Shown here in pieces: positions 7,015 through 14,705 of a stretch of DNA of 26,210 nt. Position numbers and translations under genes: made by a program. The notes under the pieces are model-generated. The model did not search any database. It was given only the letters and a program-made list of their open reading frames with translations, and was not told the DNA's origin. Every line of letters begins with the position of its first letter. The stretch's first letter is position 1. This DNA comes from Cloacibacterium sp046296655 (GTDB lineage Bacteria > Bacteroidota > Bacteroidia > Flavobacteriales > Weeksellaceae), in the NCBI GenBank assembly GCA_046296655.1, contig JBKBLE010000030.1, positions 1 through 26,210 of the forward strand, given 5' to 3'.

Positions 7015-9153
7015 ATGCTTAAGAAAACGTTTATTATAGCGACATTATTTCAGGCTGTTGCTTTTTTTGGTCAGCAATACGGAGGAATGTGGATTCCTAC
7101 TGAAATTAATGAAAAAGAGATGAAATCTCTGGGAATGAAAATTAAAGCCCAAGACATTTGGAACACTGAAAAACCGAGTATCAAAGACGCTGTAGTTCAG
7201 TTTGACGGAGGTTGTACCGCAGAAATTATTTCACCGAAAGGTTTATTATTAACCAATCACCACTGCGGTTATGATATCATCCAGAGTCACTCTACCGTAG
7301 AAAATGATTTATTGACCAATGGATTTTGGGCAAAAAACATGGAGGAAGAATTGCCAAACCCTGGCGTTACCGTAGATTTTGTTACGGATATTAAAGAAAT
7401 TACTCAAGATATTTTAGGCAATACTTCTTCATTAAGCGGAGCAGAATTGACTAAAAAAATCAATGAAAATATAGACGCTTACAAGAAATCTCAAAAAATA
7501 GAATCTTACCAAAGTATTATTGTAAGACCTATGTTTGCAGGTAATAAATATTATGCGTTTGTAGTAGAAACCTATAAAGACATTAGATTAGTAGGAGCAC
7601 CACCACAAAGCATTGGTAAATTCGGATCTGATACAGATAACTGGGTTTGGCCAAGACATACTGGTGATTTTTCTTTGTTTAGAATTTATGCTGACAAAAA
7701 CAACAAACCAGCGGAATACTCTAAAGACAATGTTCCTTTTACACCAAAACATTTCTTACCGATTTCTGTAAAAGACATTAAAGAAAATGATTTCACTTTC
7801 GTTTTCGGATTTCCGGGCAGAACCAATGAATATTTGCCAAGTGTAGCGATTGAAAAAATCATCACAGATACCAATCCTGCTAGAATTGAAGTAAGAGACA
7901 TCGCGCTGAAAACGCTAGACGAAAAAATGCGTGCAGACGATGCTACCAGAATTAAATATGCATCTAAATACGCTTCTGTTGCCAATTATTGGAAAAAATG
8001 GATTGGCGAAACAAAAGGTCTTAAAAAATCAAATGCTGTTGCTAAAAAACAAGCTTATGAAAGTTCTCTAGTGGCTAAAAATTCAGAAATTAAAACGTCT
8101 CTAGATGAATTTAAAAAACTCTATGACCAACAAGCGCCTTTTGCTTTAAATAATGCTTATTACAGTGAAATTCTAAGAAATGCTGAAACATTAACACTTG
8201 CTAATCTGTATTATACTTTTGTACAAAATTATGAAGCGGGAAAAGTAGATGATAAAGCTGTAAAAGGCTTTAAAAACAGACTTTCTGGCTTCTACAAAGA
8301 TTATGACGGCGAATTAGATGCTAAAGTTACTGCTAAACTTTTGGCTCTTTATGCAAATAAAACCGCTCCAGAATTTTTACCAGAAGGTTTTGCTCAATTT
8401 AAAGATGTGAACCAAAATCTTCAAGTTCTTGAAAACTGGAGCAGAAATTCTGTGATTTCAGGAAGAAATTCGGTAAACGGAGCTACTGTTTATTCTAATA
8501 TTGACCAAGTTTTCTCAAATCTTCCAGAATTGGTAAAAACTCTGAAAGCTGACCCTATTTATCAGACTTTAACCAAAATGAGAGAAACTTATATAACTAA
8601 AACAGATGCTCAATATGTAGGTTTACAAAGTAAAATAGATGCTTTGCAAAAGAAATATTTAGCACAAATGATGGCTACAGATACCGAAAGAAAATTTTTC
8701 CCAGATGCCAATTCTACACTGAGAGTGACTTACGGAAAAGTGAAAGGTTCTAATCCTGCAGATGCGATTTCTTACCACTACGAAACCACTCTAGATGGTG
8801 TAATGGAAAAATATGTTCCGGGAGATTATGAATTTGATGTTCCACAAAAATTGATTCAGTTGTACAACACGAAAGATTATGGCGATTACAAAAATGCTGC
8901 AGGAAAAATTCCATTAGCATTTACCGCAACCAACCACACCACTGGTGGAAACTCAGGAAGTCCAGCTCTCGACAAAAAAGGAAACCTTATTGGTTTAAAT
9001 TTTGACAGACAATGGGAAGGCACGATGAGTGACATTAATTTTGACCCTAGATTCAGCAGAAATATTATGGTTCAGACCAAATATATTTTATTTATCATCG
9101 ATAAATTTGCTGGAGCAAGATGGTTATTAGACGAAATGAAAATTGTGAAATAA
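7015..9153 (+). CDS. S46 family dipeptidyl peptidase, DPP11-type
   Basis: Serine exopeptidase that removes dipeptides from peptide N-termini in the periplasm, used by Bacteroidota that grow on proteins. The protein is 712 residues, normal for S46. A signal peptide (MLKKTFIIATLFQAVAFFG) is followed by mature QQYGGMW. Catalytic residues by motif: H83 in TNHHCGY, D218 in HTGDFS (likely), and S647 in GGNSGSP. R665 in FDRQWE lies 18 residues after the serine. In Porphyromonas gingivalis DPP11 the residue 18 after the serine (S655, R673) is an arginine that selects Asp/Glu at P1; DPP7 has glycine there. The family is certain and acidic specificity is a well-based inference. A possible -7 (TATTTTTTG, 6971-6979) lies upstream and a terminator follows at 9174. 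Confidence 0.95.
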   Translation: MLKKTFIIATLFQAVAFFGQQYGGMWIPTEINEKEMKSLGMKIKAQDIWNTEKPSIKDAVVQFDGGCTAEIISPKGLLLTNHHCGYDIIQSHSTVENDLLTNGFWAKNMEEELPNPGVTVDFVTDIKEITQDILGNTSSLSGAELTKKINENIDAYKKSQKIESYQSIIVRPMFAGNKYYAFVVETYKDIRLVGAPPQSIGKFGSDTDNWVWPRHTGDFSLFRIYADKNNKPAEYSKDNVPFTPKHFLPISVKDIKENDFTFVFGFPGRTNEYLPSVAIEKIITDTNPARIEVRDIALKTLDEKMRADDATRIKYASKYASVANYWKKWIGETKGLKKSNAVAKKQAYESSLVAKNSEIKTSLDEFKKLYDQQAPFALNNAYYSEILRNAETLTLANLYYTFVQNYEAGKVDDKAVKGFKNRLSGFYKDYDGELDAKVTAKLLALYANKTAPEFLPEGFAQFKDVNQNLQVLENWSRNSVISGRNSVNGATVYSNIDQVFSNLPELVKTLKADPIYQTLTKMRETYITKTDAQYVGLQSKIDALQKKYLAQMMATDTERKFFPDANSTLRVTYGKVKGSNPADAISYHYETTLDGVMEKYVPGDYEFDVPQKLIQLYNTKDYGDYKNAAGKIPLAFTATNHTTGGNSGSPALDKKGNLIGLNFDRQWEGTMSDINFDPRFSRNIMVQTKYILFIIDKFAGARWLLDEMKIVK

Positions 9154-9173
9154 TTTTCGATAAATATTTTAGT

Positions 9174-9203
9174 AAGAACGCGCCAAGAGGTGCGTTCTTT
9201 TTG
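9174..9203 (+). terminator. Rho-independent terminator of the S46 peptidase gene
   Basis: AAGAACGC (9174-9181) pairs with GCGTTCTT (9192-9199) around a 10-nt loop, followed by T residues. It begins 20 nt after the stop codon. Confidence 0.88.
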
Positions 9204-9217
9204 TATAATCTAAACAT

Positions 9218-9246
9218 AAAAAAAGCCTCAGAATTTCTTCTGAGGC
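9218..9246 (-). terminator. Rho-independent terminator of the M16/amidase unit
   Basis: GCCTCAGAA (9225-9233) pairs with TTCTGAGGC (9238-9246) around a 4-nt loop. On the minus strand a run of seven T follows. It is 113 nt past the M16 stop codon. The stretch between contains an inverted repeat, CTTACCT/AGGTAAG (9271-9277, 9294-9300), and a -7-like TACCTTTG on the minus strand. Confidence 0.88.
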
Positions 9247-9358
9247 CAAACACAAATGATGAAATTTACTCTTACCTCTGTAGAGTTATACAAAGGTAAG
9301 TCTATTAAAATTTGTAATTGTTACACTATAACTACCTGATTTTATATTATTTTCAGTT

Positions 9359-12229
9359 TTAATATCCAAAAATTTCTTCTAAACTCAATTCGTGAAAATC
9401 TCCTAAGTTTTCAATCGCAGAATGGTCTAAATTTTCTTTTTTGCCCATTATTGCAACGTTATAAGAGATGGGTTTTATTTCTTGATTGTAAAATTGGGTT
9501 AAATCTTCGAGTTGTAAACTTTCTATTTCGTGGTAAATTTTTTCTCTAATATCATAATCTATTCCTATTTTTTTAAGATTTAAAAAATTAAAGAAAATAT
9601 TGGTTCTGGTTATTCGGGTAGAAGCAATTTGTTTCAGCGCAGAATTTTTAGCATTATTAAATTGCGTAGGAATTTGAGGCAAATCTTGCTTTAAATCCGC
9701 CATCGCATCTACTGCTAAATGCAATTTATTGGCTTGTGTACCAATGTAACTTACCACATAATTATGTCTATCCAAATAAGTCGCAGTAGAGTAATTTACA
9801 TACGCAGAATACGCTAAACTCTTGCTTTCTCTGAGTTCCTGAAAAACAATAGACGACAAGCCTCTGCCAAAATATTCATTAAAAACATTGATTTTTCCGT
9901 AGTTTTCGATATTCAGTTGAGAAGCCCTACCAATTTTACTCATTTCCATTTGTACCATATCATAATTGGTAAAGAAAACTTTTCCTTGAGTTTCCAGTTC
10001 TTGATAAATTTTCGGCTTTGGAATGGTGAGTGTTGCTTTTTCTAACAACGGCTGAATTTTTTCTTTGAACCCCTCAAAATCTTTACCGTAGAAGAAAATT
10101 TCATAAGGTAATTGGGTCAAATTCTTCACTTTTTCAGTCAGATGTTCTACTTTCGTTGCTCTCAATTTTTCTTCAGGAATCACATCTCTGAATCTGGAAT
10201 TTTCACCAAATTTAGCATAATGACTTAATGCCGTCATGATTCTTGACTTATCTTTTTTAGCAACATTTCGACTTTCTAAAATCAATTCTATCGTACTTTC
10301 ATAGACTTCATCATCTGGTTTAACTTCGGTAATCCAATGTTTTAAAAGTTCAAAACCTTTGATTAGATTTTCCTCAAAACCAGTGAGCGAAATAATCATT
10401 TGGTCGTCATACGTTTTGAAATCATTGCTTATTCCCAATTTAAAAAACTCTTGACTTAATTGATCCGCCGAAAAACGAGAAGTTCCCAAATATTGCAAAA
10501 CTTGCACCGCTAAGAAAAGCTCTTTATCATGGTCAGTTCCGATTTTGTAAATCAAATGCAACTGCGCAATGTGATTGTATTTATTTCTAACAAAACTGAT
10601 TTTTTTATCCCCAATTTGAGTTTCTTCGATGATGCTTTTATAATCAATAAATTTCGGAGTAATTTCTGAAGATTTTTCCTCAAGAATTTCGGTCAAAAAT
10701 TCAGATTGTGCTTCTCTATTGATTTTAACAGGAGTAATTCCCGGATTTTCTACTCGGATAAGATTTTCGTTTTCGCCACGAAGTTTTTTGACGATTACAT
10801 AATTTTTTTGGAAGAATTTTTGTGCAAAATCTACCACTTCTTGCTTGGTAATTTTCTCAAATTTCTCAATTTCTGAAAGTTCTTCTTCCCAAGTTCTGTC
10901 ATTGATAAAAATTCCGTAAAGTGCTGTTGCTAAACCATCTGCAGTTTCTAAATTTCTGATTTTTTGCAATTTCATATCATTGATAATCGCAGGAATAAGC
11001 CAATCTGGGAAATCACCATTTTTCACTTTTTCTATCTCTGCCAAAAGCAGTTGTTCTGCCTCTTCTAAAGATTGATTTTCCTTAGGAACAATCATCAGCG
11101 AGAACAATCCGTATTGCTTAAAACCGAGTTCATAAGCATAACTTCTGAGTGCTTTATGTTTTTGGTTGATATTTAAATCTAGCAAACCTGCTTCGCCAGA
11201 ATTGGAGAGAATTTGTGCCACAATTTCTGCCAAATGTTCTTCTTTGGTTCCATAAGAATCTGTTCGCCAAGCGATGTTTAGTCTAGGCGCAGAAGGACTT
11301 TTTACAATTCTTTCTACAATTTCAGTTTGAGGTTCTTCTATAATTTTTTCTTTCTTCGGAAGTTCTTTGTACTCAAATTTTCCAAAATATTGATCCACCA
11401 AAAGAATAGTTTCTTCGAAATCTAAATCTCCTACCAAAACCATCGCCATATTATTAGGCACATAAAAATCATTGAAATATTGATGAATAGCCTTCATAGA
11501 AGGATTTTTCAAATGCTCAGATCTCCCCAGAGTGGTTTGTTGACCATTAGGATGTTTCGGGAAAAGGGCTTCCATAAGCGCATAATTTACCAACCTCACA
11601 TCATTGTCTTGTGCACGATTAAATTCTTCGTAAACCGATTCTAACTCAGTATGAAAAAGCCTTAAAACCAAACCAGAAAAACGCTCTTTTTCTATTTTGA
11701 GCCATTTTTCCAACTCGTTATTCGGAATGTTATTTTTATAAACAGTTTCGTCTAACCAAGTGTGAGCATTGGTTCCTGTTGCACCAAGAGAAGAAATGGC
11801 TTTATCATATTCATTAGCAATCGCATATTGACTGGCTTCTTGAGAAATTTCGTCGATTTTTCTATAAATTTCCTTCTTTTTTTCTGGATTTTGCTCTGCT
11901 TTATGCTGTTCGTATAAATCAGAAATTTGGTCTAATAACACTTTTTCTTTTTCCCAATCCAGAGTTCCTAATTTGCTCGTTCCTTTGAACATCATATGCT
12001 CTAAATAATGCGCCAATCCTGTATTATCTGATGGATCATTATTGCTTCCTGTTCTTACTGGAATATAGGTTTGGATTCTAGGAGCATCATCATTTTGAGC
12101 CAAATAAACCGTTAATCCATTGTTTAATTTGTAGATTCTTACACCCGTTTCATCTCCTTCTACTTGTTGGTAAGTGTACCCGTTTTTATCTGTAAAATTT
12201 TTAGTTTTTAATACTAATTTCGTCTGCAT
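9359..12229 (-). CDS. M16 family (insulinase/pitrilysin-like) zinc metallopeptidase
   Basis: Zinc-dependent peptidase that degrades oligopeptides inside a clamshell formed by two M16 halves. The protein is 956 residues, a full-length two-half version. The inverted zinc motif H74-YL-E77-H78 gives two ligands and the catalytic glutamate, with a third ligand in ESVYEEFN (E201 or E202). The N-terminal half starts with RIYKLNNGLTVYLAQN and continues into GLAHYLEHMMFKGT. The C-terminal half (about 540-950) lacks the motif, as is usual. Unlike many Flavobacteriia relatives it shows no signal peptide (MQTKLVLKTKNF), so it is probably cytoplasmic. It is downstream of, and probably co-transcribed with, the amidase gene 18 bp away. 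Confidence 0.95.
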   Translation of the reverse strand: MQTKLVLKTKNFTDKNGYTYQQVEGDETGVRIYKLNNGLTVYLAQNDDAPRIQTYIPVRTGSNNDPSDNTGLAHYLEHMMFKGTSKLGTLDWEKEKVLLDQISDLYEQHKAEQNPEKKKEIYRKIDEISQEASQYAIANEYDKAISSLGATGTNAHTWLDETVYKNNIPNNELEKWLKIEKERFSGLVLRLFHTELESVYEEFNRAQDNDVRLVNYALMEALFPKHPNGQQTTLGRSEHLKNPSMKAIHQYFNDFYVPNNMAMVLVGDLDFEETILLVDQYFGKFEYKELPKKEKIIEEPQTEIVERIVKSPSAPRLNIAWRTDSYGTKEEHLAEIVAQILSNSGEAGLLDLNINQKHKALRSYAYELGFKQYGLFSLMIVPKENQSLEEAEQLLLAEIEKVKNGDFPDWLIPAIINDMKLQKIRNLETADGLATALYGIFINDRTWEEELSEIEKFEKITKQEVVDFAQKFFQKNYVIVKKLRGENENLIRVENPGITPVKINREAQSEFLTEILEEKSSEITPKFIDYKSIIEETQIGDKKISFVRNKYNHIAQLHLIYKIGTDHDKELFLAVQVLQYLGTSRFSADQLSQEFFKLGISNDFKTYDDQMIISLTGFEENLIKGFELLKHWITEVKPDDEVYESTIELILESRNVAKKDKSRIMTALSHYAKFGENSRFRDVIPEEKLRATKVEHLTEKVKNLTQLPYEIFFYGKDFEGFKEKIQPLLEKATLTIPKPKIYQELETQGKVFFTNYDMVQMEMSKIGRASQLNIENYGKINVFNEYFGRGLSSIVFQELRESKSLAYSAYVNYSTATYLDRHNYVVSYIGTQANKLHLAVDAMADLKQDLPQIPTQFNNAKNSALKQIASTRITRTNIFFNFLNLKKIGIDYDIREKIYHEIESLQLEDLTQFYNQEIKPISYNVAIMGKKENLDHSAIENLGDFHELSLEEIFGY

Positions 12230-12247
12230 TAATTTCTTATTTCTTAA

Positions 12248-13249
12248 TTATTTATTCGGATATTTCTGAATGAGAGCTTGTAAAATTGCCCACGTTTCTA
12301 TATCTATTTTTCCATCGTAATTCTGTGGTCTAAAATGATATTGGAAAGCCTCAATAGTTTTCTTTGTAGCATCATCCCAAACTCCAGTTTCTGTAATTCC
12401 ATAGCCAAATTGTTTTAGAGCAATCTGTACTTTCATCACAAAAGCCATGTCATTGATTTTTGCATTAAATTCTTCTGGAATGATTTGAGATTGGAAACTC
12501 TGCACTGTAGCATCATCATACCACATTCCTATTCCGTATTCGTCATATAATTTTTTCCAAGGAAATAATGGACCTGGATCTTGTTTACGAGTGGGCGCAA
12601 TGTCTGAATGTGCTAAAACATTCGTAGGCGGAATTTGATAACGCGTTACAATATCTTGAACCAAAGCTGCTACTTTTTTCACTTGATGCTCAGGAAATGG
12701 AAAGAAAACTCTTTTTCCGTCAACTACTTTAAAACCTTCATTCACGATTTCTATCCCGATAGAAGTATCATTAAGCGATGTATCTTTTCTCCATGAACTG
12801 ATTCCTGCATGATAAGACCTTTTATTTTCGTCTACCAACTGATAAATTTCTATATCGTTAGAATCATTCACCAAATAGTGAGAACTCACGGCTTGAGTGG
12901 TTAAAACCCTCACAGATTTATCATGATCCAAAGCTGTGTAATGTAAAATCACATATTTCTGTCTGAAATTTTGTGCAATGGCAGGAAAATGATTTCTGGT
13001 TACTTTATAACCTTCTGGTTTTGCTCCTACCAAAGAACCATAACTGATGGTGTTATCATTTTTAGTTGGGTCTGCTATATTTACTGTAAAATAATCGCCA
13101 TGTACATCATGTTTTATCTCTGATTTGGGAGGATTTGGTATCATAGATGTCGCAGGTTGAGGTAAATTATTAGGTTTTGCAATTTCTTTTTGTGAACCAC
13201 AAGAAATTATTAAAGATGCTAAACCTATGAAATATAATGAATTACGCAT
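12248..13249 (-). CDS. Lipoprotein N-acetylmuramoyl-L-alanine amidase (Amidase_2, AmiD-like)
   Basis: Cleaves the amide bond between MurNAc and L-Ala in muropeptides or peptidoglycan, in wall turnover and recycling. A lipoprotein signal (MRNSLYFIGLASLIISC, lipidated C17) is followed by a Pro/Asn-rich linker to about residue 60, the Amidase_2 domain (about 95-235) and a C-terminal peptidoglycan-binding domain (about 268-328, with VQIALKQFGYGITETGVWDDAT). Likely zinc ligands are H103 (ILHYTA), H214 (LAHSDIAPTRK) and D224 (KQDPG), with E167 (IGIEIVNEG) as the likely catalytic acid. All are present. A -7-like element sits 30 nt upstream of the start. It is the first gene of a two-gene unit with the M16 peptidase. 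Confidence 0.94.
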   Translation of the reverse strand: MRNSLYFIGLASLIISCGSQKEIAKPNNLPQPATSMIPNPPKSEIKHDVHGDYFTVNIADPTKNDNTISYGSLVGAKPEGYKVTRNHFPAIAQNFRQKYVILHYTALDHDKSVRVLTTQAVSSHYLVNDSNDIEIYQLVDENKRSYHAGISSWRKDTSLNDTSIGIEIVNEGFKVVDGKRVFFPFPEHQVKKVAALVQDIVTRYQIPPTNVLAHSDIAPTRKQDPGPLFPWKKLYDEYGIGMWYDDATVQSFQSQIIPEEFNAKINDMAFVMKVQIALKQFGYGITETGVWDDATKKTIEAFQYHFRPQNYDGKIDIETWAILQALIQKYPNK

Positions 13250-13278
13250 TTTATTGATTTTTTAAAAGATTATTTATT

Positions 13279-13286
13279 CAAAAATA
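13279..13286 (-). promoter_or_regulatory. Candidate -7 element for the amidase/M16 unit
   Basis: On the minus strand TATTTTTG fits TAnnTTTG, 30 nt before the amidase ATG. No -33 element is seen at proper spacing. It lies back to back with the tRNA promoter on the other strand. Confidence 0.45.
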
Positions 13287-13308
13287 CGAAAATTTTTAGC
13301 AATTTTTT

Positions 13309-13340
13309 TTTGGTTATTAAGGAAAACTGTTCTATATTTG
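13309..13340 (+). promoter_or_regulatory. Strong Bacteroidota-type promoter of the tRNA cluster
   Basis: TTTG (13309-13312), a 20-nt spacer, then TATATTTG (13333-13340): an almost ideal TTTG-N19/20-TAnnTTTG promoter, about 43 nt before tRNA-Ser. Confidence 0.85.
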
Positions 13341-13382
13341 CACTCGCAATTACGGAAGAGAAGTTCTTAAAAGAATTTGCAA

Positions 13383-13467
13383 GGAGGGTTGCCGGAGTGG
13401 TTAACGGAGCAGTTTGCTAAACTGTCGACTCGCAAGGGTCGCAAGGGTTCGAATCCCTTACCCTCCG
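13383..13467 (+). tRNA. tRNA-Ser (GCT)
   Basis: The acceptor GGAGGGT (13383-13389) pairs with ACCCTCC (13460-13466). The anticodon loop TTGCTAA sits in the stem CAGT/ACTG, giving anticodon GCT. A long variable arm typical of class II tRNA is present, and the T arm has GGGTTCGAATCCC. CCA is not encoded. Confidence 0.96.
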
Positions 13468-13480
13468 CAACCAAGAAAAT

Positions 13481-13555
13481 CGGGGTGTAGCGTAGTCCGG
13501 TCATCGCGCCTGGTTTGGGACCAGGAGGTCGCAGGTTCGAATCCTGCCACCCCGA
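13481..13555 (+). tRNA. tRNA-Pro (TGG)
   Basis: The acceptor CGGGGTG pairs with CACCCCG. The anticodon stem is CCTGG/CCAGG with loop TTTGGGA, giving anticodon TGG. The T arm is GCAGGTTCGAATCCTGC. The discriminator base is A and CCA is not encoded. It lies 13 nt after tRNA-Ser. Confidence 0.96.
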
Positions 13556-13583
13556 CAAAAAAATCGAAAATTTTAAGAAAATT

Positions 13584-13648
13584 AAGGTTCGTAGCTCAGC
13601 TAAATTGAGCATTCCGATTTTAATCGGAACGGTCTCGAGAGAAACCTT
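13584..13648 (+). pseudogene. Degenerate tRNA-like sequence
   Basis: It starts with a tRNA-like 5' half: an acceptor-like AAGGTT, then CGTAGCTCAGCT as in the tRNA-Arg that follows, TTGAGC closing a D arm, and an anticodon-like hairpin TTCCGA-TTTTAA-TCGGAA. AACCTT at 13643-13648 can pair with AAGGTT. The T arm is missing: GGTCTC is followed by GAGAGAAACC instead of GGTTCGAATCC. At 65 nt it is about 10 nt too short. It is probably a decayed tRNA; the GGTCTC/GAAACC plus T run could also act as a weak terminator. Confidence 0.6.
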
Positions 13649-13661
13649 TTTTAAAAACTTC

Positions 13662-13735
13662 GGGTGCGTAGCTCAGCTGGATAGAGCATCTGCCTTCTAA
13701 GCAGACGGTCTCAGGTTCGAATCCTGACGCGCTCA
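13662..13735 (+). tRNA. tRNA-Arg (TCT)
   Basis: The acceptor GGGTGCG pairs with CGCGCTC (two G-T wobbles). The anticodon stem is CTGCC/GCAG-type with loop CTTCTAA, giving anticodon TCT. The T arm is TCAGGTTCGAATCCTGA. It is the last gene of the tRNA unit and lies at the edge of the accessory region. Confidence 0.95.
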
Positions 13736-13739
13736 CAGA

Positions 13740-13767
13740 ACCATCACAATCTTGTGGTGGTTTTTTT
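13740..13767 (+). terminator. Rho-independent terminator of the tRNA unit
   Basis: ACCATCAC (13740-13747) pairs with GTGGTGGT (13754-13761, one wobble) around a 6-nt loop, followed by seven T. It lies 4 nt after tRNA-Arg. Confidence 0.92.
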
Positions 13768-13910
13768 ATGCTCTAAAGCCTACTAACAAAATGACTACCC
13801 CGCTGCATAAAGTCAAGAGACCTTGCGATCTTTTAGTCAACATCATCTGGCTATTTTCAGAATCTATTTGTTTCTTTTTTACCCTGTTTTTTGTCTTTTT
13901 TGAGACATTT

Positions 13911-13948
13911 GTTCGAGTCTTGTTCGAATCAAGTTCGAATCAGCTTCG
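13911..13948. repeat. 11-bp tandem repeat resembling the tRNA T-loop
   Basis: GTTCGAGTCTT, GTTCGAATCAA and GTTCGAATCAG follow each other exactly, then a partial CTTCGGA. GTTCGAATC is the T-loop sequence of the three tRNAs just upstream. The 11-bp spacing places the copies about one helical turn apart. Confidence 0.75.
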
Positions 13949-14071
13949 GAAAAAGGGTACTTTTTGCGAACAAAACTCGAGTTTGACTGCCACTTGATTC
14001 ATCTCAAACCCTATTCTGACTTCTGTTTTTGTCTTGTCATTTTATGTTTTCTGTTCTTTTATGAAAAATCC

Positions 14072-14114
14072 TATAAGTAAAGTACAAGCAGACATTCATT
14101 ACCCTTTACTTATA
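14072..14114. repeat. Perfect 11-bp inverted repeat followed by direct repeats
   Basis: TATAAGTAAAG (14072-14082) and CTTTACTTATA (14104-14114) are perfect reverse complements 21 nt apart. Two adjacent copies of CTTTCCTTTGA follow directly. The arrangement suits a protein-binding locus, for example recombinase arm sites or an operator. Function is unknown. Confidence 0.6.
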
Positions 14115-14339
14115 CTTTCCTTTGACTTTCCTTTGACATTGCTTTGGGTTAGGTGGTGTTTCGTCCTGTGTCGTCCTAAAATAACTATACAACCGTTTAG
14201 TTATATTTTAAATTGCGCATTTTGTGTAGATTAAAAAAATAGAGTGCAATAAATTCTATAAATCTCTATACGAAATACGAAACCAAATATATACAAAAAA
14301 CACTGAATATATAGCATGTAGGCAAAATTTATCAAAAAA

Positions 14340-14370
14340 TTTGCACTTTCGCAAAACTTTCGTATATTTG
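14340..14370 (+). promoter_or_regulatory. Bacteroidota-type promoter reading into the cassette array
   Basis: TTTG (14340-14343), exactly 19 nt, then TATATTTG (14363-14370). This is as good as the tRNA promoter. Its -7 ends only 3 nt before the GTTACCAGC boundary, so transcription starts at or very near the recombination boundary and runs into the R-M operon. The placement resembles the common cassette promoter of integrons, although no integrase gene is next to it. Confidence 0.82.
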
Positions 14371-14373
14371 AGT

Positions 14374-14382
14374 GTTACCAGC
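14374..14382 (+). other. Left boundary box of cassette 1 (att-like)
   Basis: GTTACCAGC is the exact reverse complement of GCTGGTAAC at 22772-22780, the left box of the palindrome that closes this cassette. It equals the box at 22899-22907 that opens cassette 2. Here it is not preceded by a large palindrome, so it would correspond to a primary attachment site rather than a cassette-borne one. The role is inferred. Confidence 0.5.
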
Positions 14383-14582
14383 AAGCGTAAAAAGACAACG
14401 ACACAGCAGACAGACACGAACTTAAACTGAGAAAAAAGTAAACCATTTTGACAGGTGACCAAAGACATAGAAACGATATTACAAACGGACAGCGAGTAAG
14501 CCGACACTCATTGCCTACGCTTCTGTATTTTTTATTTTCCCCACAGCACATTTTTTTTAATTCAATTTATGGCAGCCGCACA

Positions 14583-14646
14583 AACGGCACATTTGCAAGC
14601 CGCACAAGCCTACCCGCAATCCAAGCTTGCAAAAGAGCCGTTTTTT
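14583..14646 (+). promoter_or_regulatory. Leader hairpin upstream of hsdM, possible attenuator; carries a 24-nt flanking repeat
   Basis: AACGGC (14583-14588) pairs with GCCGTT (14637-14642), then a 4x4 internal loop, then TTGCAAGC (14593-14600) with GCTTGCAA (14625-14632). A run of six T ends the structure. It lies between the promoter at 14340 and hsdM at 14706, so it may terminate part of the transcripts. Positions 14587-14610 are repeated exactly at 22564-22587 after the operon. Confidence 0.55.
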
Positions 14647-14705
14647 GCCCACGCACCAACAGAAATTACGATATTCACGAACTAATAAATTTTGACAATA
14701 GATAG

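Larger units (their letters stand above)
13768..14339. other. Non-coding junction region between tRNA cluster and accessory array
   Basis: About 570 bp with only short frames that lack recognisable protein features. It holds an 11-bp tandem repeat (13911-13948), a perfect 11-bp inverted repeat (14072-14114), a tandem CTTTCCTTTGA pair (14115-14136) and an inverted repeat ATAACTA/TAGTTAT (14181-14204). The density of short repeats is unlike the other intergenic regions here. It could be a decayed or cryptic integration locus next to tRNA genes. No recombinase gene is present. Confidence 0.5.

Noticed and set aside
13414..13700. Short open frames on both strands over the tRNA genes
   Set aside because: They run through three tRNA genes; translations such as the minus-strand WQDSNLRPPGPKPGA are the well-known false proteins of tRNA sequence.
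13752..13997. 81-codon frame after the tRNA terminator
   Set aside because: It overlaps the terminator T run, has no recognisable protein pattern, and its end consists of the 11-bp repeat region.
14448..14705. 85-codon frame just before hsdM
   Set aside because: It runs through the leader hairpin and the 24-nt repeat, with no protein-like pattern; more likely untranslated leader.
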